Below are positions 13,145-17,986 of a stretch of DNA of 17,986 bases, piece after piece. Origin of the DNA: Clostridium sp. SCN 57-10. GTDB lineage: Bacteria; Bacillota; Clostridia; Oscillospirales; Butyricicoccaceae. The notes under the pieces were generated by a model, which was given only the letters and a program-made list of their open reading frames with translations, did not search any database and was not told the DNA's origin. Each line of letters starts with the position of its first letter. Position 1 is the first letter of the stretch. The position numbers were made by a program, and so were the translations under genes. The DNA is taken from positions 707 to 18,692 of the forward strand of contig MEFT01000003.1 in the NCBI GenBank assembly GCA_001725215.1, in the 5' to 3' direction.

Positions 13145-15700
13145 ATGTCGCTGACTGAACGGCTGTTTATTATTGTTCCGTTGACGTCGGTGCTATGTAA
13201 CATCTTTTTGTTCCTGACTGTTTGCGCGGCCAAAAAGACCAAACTGGTTATCTCCTTCCTCCTGATGCTTGCCTCGTTCACCGCGTGGACGGCCGGTTCA
13301 CTGTTTATGCGCCTTGCGCTTTATCCGGGTGTTCCGTTTTGGTATTACGTCTCCATCACGGGTATTTTCTGTGTTCCCTATTCGATGTACCATTTCATTT
13401 ATCACTATACCGGCCAGCGGGGAAGCTTTTTGCGAACACTCTGGCTTGTGCTCAGCTTCGGCATGGCTCTGCTTAACTTTACCGGTATTTTTATCAGCCA
13501 TCCCGTCGTCGTCAACGAAATGGGTCAGCGCAGCTTCGTTTACACCACGCATATCTGGATCGTTCTTCCCATTCTCGTTGCGTTTGCCGTGCTCGGTTCG
13601 ACGGTGCGCATCGTCTACCGCAGCATTAAATATGACGGCATTGCCGTTCGCTCATTCCGCCCGCTCTTCATCGGCCTCATTTTCATGCTGCTCGGTACAC
13701 TCGCGCAAGCTTTTCCCAGTGTCGGCTCACTGCCGACCGATACGTTCGGCTGTTTGATCAACGCACTTTGCGTCTACTTCGCACTCTACCGCCGCCGCGT
13801 CATCACGCTGACGCACGTTGCGTCACGTGCGCCGTCCTATGCCATTGCGGCGGTGTTTACCTCCTTGTTCCTCTTTGCATCCTATATGCCCGCCGACCGG
13901 TTCTTGACGCAGAACTTCCCCGCTTTTGCGGCGTATCAGAGTGTTGCGCTCTCTGTGTTCTTTTCGGCAGCCACAATTATCATCTACAACGTCACGCTGC
14001 GTCTCATGAGTAATCTGTTCGTACGCGGGCAGGTTGCGCGCGAGGCAGAGCTCAAGCGCTTCAGTTTGCTCGTCAGCAAGACGCTTGACATCGATGAGGT
14101 TATCAAAATCTACAAAGAGTTTTTGCAGACTAACCTGCCGAGCGATACAGCGCATATCATGCTGCTCGACGAGGTGCGCCGCGAATACCGCATGGTCGAA
14201 ACAACCGACTCGACGCGCGCGCGCGACTTGTGCCTGCCATGCGACAACCCGATGATCGAGTGGCTCACATCGCAGGGAGAGTGCGTCAGCTTCGAAGATT
14301 TTCGCCGCACGGGCGAGTATAAGTCGATGTGGGACAGCGAAAAACACGCCCTTTCACGCCTCAATCCGGAATGGATAATGCCCATTCAGTGCGACGGCGT
14401 GCTCGTCGGCATCACACTGTTTGAGTCGCGCGAGAAGCGCCGGCATATGAGCACAACCGATCTCACGTTTATCGAGTCTGCCGCTGCCGTACTTTCCATT
14501 TCCATGCGTAACGCGCGCATGTACGTCACCATGCGCAACGAGGCGCGGCGCGACGCGCTGACCGGGCTTTACAACCGCCGCCATTTTGACGACCTCGCCC
14601 AGCAAGAGCTTGACTCTGCCCAGGAAGACAGCTATGTGCTCGCTCTGCTCAACCTCGACGACTTCCACCTGTTTAACGAACTGTACGGCACGCAGGAGGG
14701 CGACACGATGCTGGCGCAGTTTGCGCAGCTTATTCTCAGCGTGATCGGCACCCGCGGCTCTGCCTTCCGTTACAGCGGCAAGGAATTTGTGATCTCTTTA
14801 CCCTTCTGCGATGCGCCAAGAGCGCTTGAGTATGTGATGCGTATCCGCGATATGCTTGATCGAATGCTTTCCATACAGCGCGGTTCCACGCGCCGTATGC
14901 TCACCTTCAGCGCAGGTATTTGCGCCTACCCCGTTTCCGCGTCGACGCTGTCCGAGCTTTTGACCAACGCAAGCATGGCCGTTTTCCGCGCCAAACGCAC
15001 CGGCAAGAACAAAATCATCACCTATGCCGGCGTAGACCGTGAAACGCAGTCGCTGCTTGAGGCGGAGGGCATGCTCGACGCGGCGCATAAACGCGATATC
15101 GGAGACAGTTACGCTTCTACGATTTACGCGCTGACGGCCGCCATCAACGCCAAGGACCACTATACATTTAATCACTCGAACAACGTTTCTGAATACGCCG
15201 CTGCCCTCGCGCGGCACATCGGGCTTGACCCAGCCCACGTTGAAATGATCCGTCAGGCCGGTCTGCTGCACGACATCGGCAAAATCGGCATTCCCGAGAC
15301 CATTCTGTCAAAGACCTCTCGGCTTACCGAAGAGGAGTTTTCCGTGATGAAGACGCACGTCGAGCGCGCCATCGACATCATTCGGTTTCTCCCCTCGCTC
15401 GACTACGTCACGCCAGCCGCCATCGCGCATCACGAGCATTGGGATGGGCATGGCTATCCGCGCGGCCTCAAAGGCGAAGAAATTCCCATTGGAGGGCGCT
15501 GCTTGTGCATCGCCGACTCGTTTGACGCCATGGTGACACGTCGGCCTTACAAAGAGCCGCTTTCTGTCAGGGTAGCCCTTGCCGAAATCGAGCGCGGTCT
15601 CGGTCGCCAATTCGATCCCGAACTCGGGCGTGCGTTTATCACGATGATACGCGAAGAATTGATCACCATAAACGAAACGGAAACGCCCATGCTTGTTTAG
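13145..15700 (+). CDS. 7TM-GAF-GGDEF(degenerate)-HD-GYP c-di-GMP phosphodiesterase
   Basis: This 851-residue protein begins with about eight hydrophobic segments (residues 5-285), similar to the N-terminal 7TM regions of some histidine kinases. A GAF-like domain (about 300-460), a GGDEF-like domain (about 465-630) and an HD-GYP domain (about 655-845) follow. The GGDEF site reads SGKEF (544-548), and the first D of the DxD metal motif is N503, so cyclase activity is unlikely; it may still bind GTP. The HD-GYP site is complete: H677, HDIGKIGIP (709-717), H738, HHEHWDGHGYPRGLKGEEIP (762-781) and D791, so it should hydrolyse c-di-GMP at the membrane. A strong AAGGAGGAG precedes the ATG at 13145. 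It lies 33 bases after the GH3 gene with no terminator between, making it the last gene of that operon. Confidence 0.92.
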   Translation: MSLTERLFIIVPLTSVLCNIFLFLTVCAAKKTKLVISFLLMLASFTAWTAGSLFMRLALYPGVPFWYYVSITGIFCVPYSMYHFIYHYTGQRGSFLRTLWLVLSFGMALLNFTGIFISHPVVVNEMGQRSFVYTTHIWIVLPILVAFAVLGSTVRIVYRSIKYDGIAVRSFRPLFIGLIFMLLGTLAQAFPSVGSLPTDTFGCLINALCVYFALYRRRVITLTHVASRAPSYAIAAVFTSLFLFASYMPADRFLTQNFPAFAAYQSVALSVFFSAATIIIYNVTLRLMSNLFVRGQVAREAELKRFSLLVSKTLDIDEVIKIYKEFLQTNLPSDTAHIMLLDEVRREYRMVETTDSTRARDLCLPCDNPMIEWLTSQGECVSFEDFRRTGEYKSMWDSEKHALSRLNPEWIMPIQCDGVLVGITLFESREKRRHMSTTDLTFIESAAAVLSISMRNARMYVTMRNEARRDALTGLYNRRHFDDLAQQELDSAQEDSYVLALLNLDDFHLFNELYGTQEGDTMLAQFAQLILSVIGTRGSAFRYSGKEFVISLPFCDAPRALEYVMRIRDMLDRMLSIQRGSTRRMLTFSAGICAYPVSASTLSELLTNASMAVFRAKRTGKNKIITYAGVDRETQSLLEAEGMLDAAHKRDIGDSYASTIYALTAAINAKDHYTFNHSNNVSEYAAALARHIGLDPAHVEMIRQAGLLHDIGKIGIPETILSKTSRLTEEEFSVMKTHVERAIDIIRFLPSLDYVTPAAIAHHEHWDGHGYPRGLKGEEIPIGGRCLCIADSFDAMVTRRPYKEPLSVRVALAEIERGLGRQFDPELGRAFITMIREELITINETETPMLV

Positions 15701-15733
15701 TGCCTGGCGTTCTCCACGATGTTATCTACAGTC

Positions 15734-15767
15734 AAAAGAGCCGCTTCTTTTAGGAAGCGGCTCTTTT
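15734..15767 (+). terminator. Rho-independent terminator of the degV-to-HD-GYP operon
   Basis: AAAAGAGCCGCTTC (15734-15747) pairs fully with GAAGCGGCTCTTTT (15754-15767) around TTTTAG. The right arm runs into six T in a row, a classic terminator, about 33 bases after the HD-GYP stop codon. The stem shares ten bases per arm with the terminator at 5923-5950. Confidence 0.93.
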
Positions 15768-15868
15768 TTGCTCACCATTTGCGTTCAGCTGCATACATAT
15801 CGCTGCAATTTTATCGGTATAAATATACTTATTAAATAAAACCTGTCGGCATATTGTGGCATCACCGT

Positions 15869-15916
15869 AATATTTCACGTGTTCGCTCCGAAACACATGA
15901 AAAAATCCGAAATATT
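15869..15916 (+). promoter_or_regulatory. Nested inverted repeats upstream of the NuoE-like gene
   Basis: AATATTTC (15869-15876) and GAAATATT (15909-15916) form a perfect outer inverted repeat. Inside, CACGTGTT (15876-15883) and AACACATG (15892-15899) pair with one mismatch. The element lies about 40 bases before the -10 box of the next operon, a plausible place for an activator or repressor. It does not fit the Rex consensus well. Confidence 0.42.
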
Positions 15917-15937
15917 TTGTGTAAAAAGGTCTAGTAT

Positions 15938-15960
15938 TTTGCATATTTGCATAGTATAAT
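15938..15960 (+). promoter_or_regulatory. Promoter candidate with tandem 8-bp repeats for the NuoE/hydrogenase-like operon
   Basis: A perfect -10 box TATAAT lies at 15955-15960. Just before it TTTGCATA is repeated twice in tandem (15938-15945 and 15946-15953). At the distance of a -35 box there is only TAGTAT (15932-15937), a poor match, so the promoter may depend on a regulator that binds the repeats. The leader from about 15967 to the ATG at 16023 is some 55 bases. Confidence 0.55.
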
Positions 15961-16022
15961 TGATGAAGATTATGTTGCGAAGTCTGGCTTTTTCAGTCAG
16001 ATTGCTACAAAGGAGGACGAAT

Positions 16023-16526
16023 ATGGCAAAGAAGAAAACGGCCGTTGCGTTCAACGGAACCGCGGAACAGGCCGAAAAGCTTGCAGAGGTTATCGCGCGG
16101 CACAAAGAGACCCCGGGCGCGCTGATGCCCGTTTTGCAGGAAGCGCAGAACATTTACGGCTATCTGCCCGTCGAGGTGCAGATCATGATCGCAGAGGGAC
16201 TGGGTGTTTCACTGTCAGAGGTTTACGGGGTTGTCACCTTCTACACGCAGTTTTCTCTGAATCCCAAGGGGCGTCACCACATCGCCGTCTGCCTCGGAAC
16301 AGCCTGCTATGTCAAGGGCGCCCAGCAGGTCGTAGACCGTATCTCGCACCGCCTCGGCATTTCAGTCGGCGGCGTCACACCGGACGGCCGCTTCTCGCTT
16401 GACGCATGCCGCTGCATCGGCGCCTGCGGCCTTGCGCCTGTTATGACCATCGGCGAAGATGTTTACGGCAAGCTCACCGTCGACGAGGTCGACCGCATTC
16501 TCGACCTGTACATGCAGAAAGACTAA
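16023..16526 (+). CDS. NuoE-like [2Fe-2S] thioredoxin-fold subunit (hydrogenase/NADH dehydrogenase type)
   Basis: The 167-residue protein matches the NuoE/HydC (24-kDa) family, a small thioredoxin-fold protein holding one [2Fe-2S] cluster. The four ligands are in place: C90 and C95 in CLGTACYVKGA, and C131 and C135 in CRCIGACGLAP. The N-terminal four-helix part with ALMPVLQEAQNIYGYLP and VYGVVTFYTQF is standard, and the length is normal. In NADH-linked hydrogenases and complex I this subunit passes electrons with the NuoF-like flavoprotein, but no NuoF-like gene is visible here. An AAAGGAGG site lies seven bases before the ATG. It is first in a cluster with DRTGG, GHKL and hydrogenase-like genes, which suggests electron input to a sensory complex (inference). 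Confidence 0.92.
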   Translation: MAKKKTAVAFNGTAEQAEKLAEVIARHKETPGALMPVLQEAQNIYGYLPVEVQIMIAEGLGVSLSEVYGVVTFYTQFSLNPKGRHHIAVCLGTACYVKGAQQVVDRISHRLGISVGGVTPDGRFSLDACRCIGACGLAPVMTIGEDVYGKLTVDEVDRILDLYMQKD

Positions 16527-16547
16527 TGGATTACGGAGGTCGCGCCT

Positions 16548-16913
16548 ATGAAAGTCTCCCGGATTGCCGAAATTCTCGGTGCTACCGTGGCAACAGGCCA
16601 CGACCTACTTGATACCGAAATCCGTTCCGCCTGCGGAAGCGACATGATGAGCGACGTGCTGGCCTTTGTCAAGGATCAGGGCGCTCTGCTCACAGGGCTT
16701 GTCAACCCTCAGGTCGTGCGTACGGCGGAAATGACTGATATGCACTGCATCATTTTTGTGCGCGGAAAGCAGCCCGACGCGGCGCTTTTGCAGCTTGCAG
16801 CTGAACGCTCAATCGTCGTGTTATGCACCAAGCTTGATATGTACCGCGCCTGCGGCCTGCTGTACAGCAGCGGGCTGTCGGAAGTGGGTGATGCCCCTTG
16901 CCGGACGCCCTGA
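16548..16913 (+). CDS. DRTGG-domain protein
   Basis: This 121-residue protein consists almost wholly of one DRTGG domain, named after a motif in phosphotransacetylase- and CBS-associated proteins; its ligand is not firmly known. Conserved stretches are KVSRIAEILGATVATG, DMMSDVLAFVKDQGALLTG, NPQVVRTAEMTDMHCIIFVRGK and DMYRACGLLYSSGL. Stand-alone DRTGG proteins are, from general knowledge, common neighbours of NuoE-like and [FeFe]-hydrogenase-like genes in Clostridia. GGAGGT (16535-16540) stands seven bases before the ATG. The gene overlaps the following GHKL gene by 16 bases, and the 21-base gap to the NuoE-like gene puts all in one operon. A regulatory or sensing role is inferred. Confidence 0.87.
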   Translation: MKVSRIAEILGATVATGHDLLDTEIRSACGSDMMSDVLAFVKDQGALLTGLVNPQVVRTAEMTDMHCIIFVRGKQPDAALLQLAAERSIVVLCTKLDMYRACGLLYSSGLSEVGDAPCRTP

Positions 16914-17323
16914 AGCTGCAATACATCGTTGCAGGCGACGACTTTACCCTGGCCGGCACCGCGTCCAGCGAGGTGAAAAAGCTGCTGCGTCAGCTTGGCG
17001 CCTCACCTGACGTCATCCGCAAAGTCGCCATTTCCATGTATGAGGGCGAAATTAACATGGTGATCCACGCCAACGGCGGTGTGATCGACGTGGAAATCTC
17101 TCCCGAACACGTCGCGATGGTGCTGACCGACCAAGGACCCGGCATTCCGGATATTGAAGCCGCCATGCGCGAAGGCTTCTCCACCGCGCCCGACACGGTG
17201 CGCTCGCTCGGCTTCGGTGCGGGCATGGGACTGCCCAACATGAAAAAATATTCTGACAGCCTCGAGATCGACTCCGTTGTAGGAGTGGGCACCACGATAC
17301 GCATGACGGTTGATATGAAATGA
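16898..17323 (+). CDS. RsbW/SpoIIAB-like GHKL ATP-binding protein
   Basis: This 141-residue protein is a bare GHKL ATPase domain of the anti-sigma-factor kinase type. The N box is YEGEINMVIHA with the E-x-x-x-N pair; G1 is LTDQGPGIPD; G2 is GFGAGMGLPNMKK; and GVGTTIRM closes the site. In the RsbW/SpoIIAB family such proteins bind or phosphorylate partner proteins, but no sigma factor or STAS antagonist is visible here, so it may serve as the kinase part of a split sensor with its neighbours. The start is TTG at 16898: a stop codon lies three codons upstream in frame, and AAGTGGGTG (16882-16890), seven bases away, serves as the ribosome binding site. An out-of-frame ATG at 16891 leads to a different reading. 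Confidence 0.87.
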   Translation: MPDALKLQYIVAGDDFTLAGTASSEVKKLLRQLGASPDVIRKVAISMYEGEINMVIHANGGVIDVEISPEHVAMVLTDQGPGIPDIEAAMREGFSTAPDTVRSLGFGAGMGLPNMKKYSDSLEIDSVVGVGTTIRMTVDMK

Positions 17324-17394
17324 CAAGATTCTGCGCCGCAAGCATCGCGCGTTTTTAACTGCGAATCAGTACAACGACGCAAGGAGGGGTACGC

Positions 17395-17986
17395 TTGGAG
17401 CAGCGGGAAAAGTTTTCTCATTCGGTCACGCTCGACGTGAGCAAATGCAAAGGATGCACAACCTGCATCCGCCACTGCCCCACGGAAGCGATTCGCGTCC
17501 GCGGCGGAAAGGCGCGCATTACCACGGAGCGCTGCATTGACTGCGGCGAATGTATCCGCGTTTGCCCACACAAGGCAAAACTAGCCGTTTTCGATAAATG
17601 GGAAGAAGTGCAAAACCGCTTTGCCTACAAAATCGCGCTCCCCGCGCCGACGCTTTACGGGCAGTTTAACAATCTGGATGATATCGACTATATTCTAACC
17701 GGCCTGCGCCATATGGGCTTTGACTCTGTGTTTGAGGTTTCGCGCACGGCGGAAATCATCTCCGACTATACGCGCAAGCTGATTCAAACGGGCGGGCTTG
17801 TCACCCCCGTCATCAGCTCGGCCTGCCCCGCGGCAGTGCGGCTTATCCGGCTGCGGTTTCCGCACCTCTGCGAGCATGTGCTCCCCATCCGCTCTCCGAT
17901 GCATCTTGCGGCTTCGCTCGCACGGCACGAGGCCATGGAGCGCACAGGACTTAGGAGCGACCAGATAGGCGTGTTCTTCCTCTCCC
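17395..17986 (+). CDS. 2x[4Fe-4S] ferredoxin / [FeFe]-hydrogenase-like C-terminal domain protein, 5' part
   Basis: The gene runs off the right edge; 197 codons are visible. It starts with TTG, supported by AAGGAGGGG (17381-17389). Near residues 18-60 are two [4Fe-4S] motifs, CKGCTTCIRHCP and CIDCGECIRVCP. The following part resembles the H-cluster domain of [FeFe] hydrogenases, but the first motif reads SSACPAAVRLI in place of TSCCPxW: the cluster-binding second cysteine is kept and the first, which relays protons in catalytic enzymes, is alanine. The segment ALPAPTLYGQFNNLDDIDYIL is typical of the hydrogenase-like proteins encoded beside RsbW-like and DRTGG genes. A sensory or electron-transfer role is therefore more likely than fast H2 turnover. 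The other H-cluster motifs lie outside the window. Confidence 0.87.
   Translation, partial: MEQREKFSHSVTLDVSKCKGCTTCIRHCPTEAIRVRGGKARITTERCIDCGECIRVCPHKAKLAVFDKWEEVQNRFAYKIALPAPTLYGQFNNLDDIDYILTGLRHMGFDSVFEVSRTAEIISDYTRKLIQTGGLVTPVISSACPAAVRLIRLRFPHLCEHVLPIRSPMHLAASLARHEAMERTGLRSDQIGVFFLS

Larger units (their letters stand above)
15701..16022. other. Intergenic region between HD-GYP and NuoE-like genes (no gene)
   Basis: These 322 bases hold no credible gene. In order they contain the terminator (15734-15767), an AT-rich stretch (about 15805-15842) with no gene to serve on either strand, the nested inverted repeats (15869-15916), the tandem TTTGCATA repeats with the -10 box (15938-15960), and a short leader ending in AAAGGAGG (16009-16016), the ribosome binding site of the NuoE-like gene. 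Confidence 0.75.

Noticed and set aside
15863..15880. Possible Rex operator (TTGTGAA-N4-TTCACAA) upstream of the NuoE-like gene
   Set aside because: Only the TTCAC half fits; the other half (CACCGTA) matches poorly, so I did not call a Rex site.

Overview
The window looks like a chromosomal segment of a moderately GC-rich Firmicute, most likely of class Clostridia. The evidence is strong AGGAGG-type ribosome binding sites, sigma-A promoters with short AT-rich flanks, GTG and TTG starts, compact operons with ATGA overlaps, Rho-independent terminators, and an anaerobe-type NuoE/DRTGG/hydrogenase-like cluster. I cannot name a genus from sequence alone. I saw no tRNA, rRNA, CRISPR array, insertion sequence or phage gene.

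Layout from left to right. (1) Positions 1-2226 (+): the end of a branched-chain amino acid ABC importer operon (livG 3' end, livF), followed by an M20D-type amidohydrolase. (2) 2310-3985 (-): a phosphoribosyltransferase and a cytoplasmic beta-lactamase-fold serine hydrolase, two bases apart, read from an almost perfect sigma-A promoter. (3) 4249-5880 (+): an AEC-family membrane carrier and a cysteine-containing flavodoxin-fold reductase, each with its own promoter candidate. (4) 5952-9719 (-): a membrane diguanylate cyclase, then eno (enolase) and prfA (release factor 1); prfA has a near-consensus promoter and probably also transcribes eno. (5) 10133-15700 (+): a tight four-gene operon of a DegV-family fatty-acid-binding protein, an ICMT-like membrane methyltransferase, a GH3-family acyl-adenylating/amido-synthetase-like protein, and a 7TM-GAF-GGDEF-HD-GYP c-di-GMP phosphodiesterase. 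(6) 16023-17986 (+): the start of a hydrogenase-related cluster with a NuoE-like [2Fe-2S] protein, a DRTGG-domain protein, an RsbW-like GHKL ATPase, and a truncated 2x[4Fe-4S] protein with an [FeFe]-hydrogenase-like domain.

Two blocks deserve most attention. In the DegV/methyltransferase/GH3/HD-GYP operon, the overlapping genes suggest that one pathway binds, activates or conjugates, and methylates an acyl or other carboxylic acid, under or alongside c-di-GMP control; this is inference. The NuoE/DRTGG/RsbW-like/hydrogenase-like block looks like a redox- or H2-sensing complex rather than a catalytic hydrogenase, because the first H-cluster motif reads SSACPAA instead of TSCCPxW. The window also holds one apparently active diguanylate cyclase and one HD-GYP phosphodiesterase with a degenerate GGDEF domain, so both directions of c-di-GMP turnover are encoded within 10 kb.
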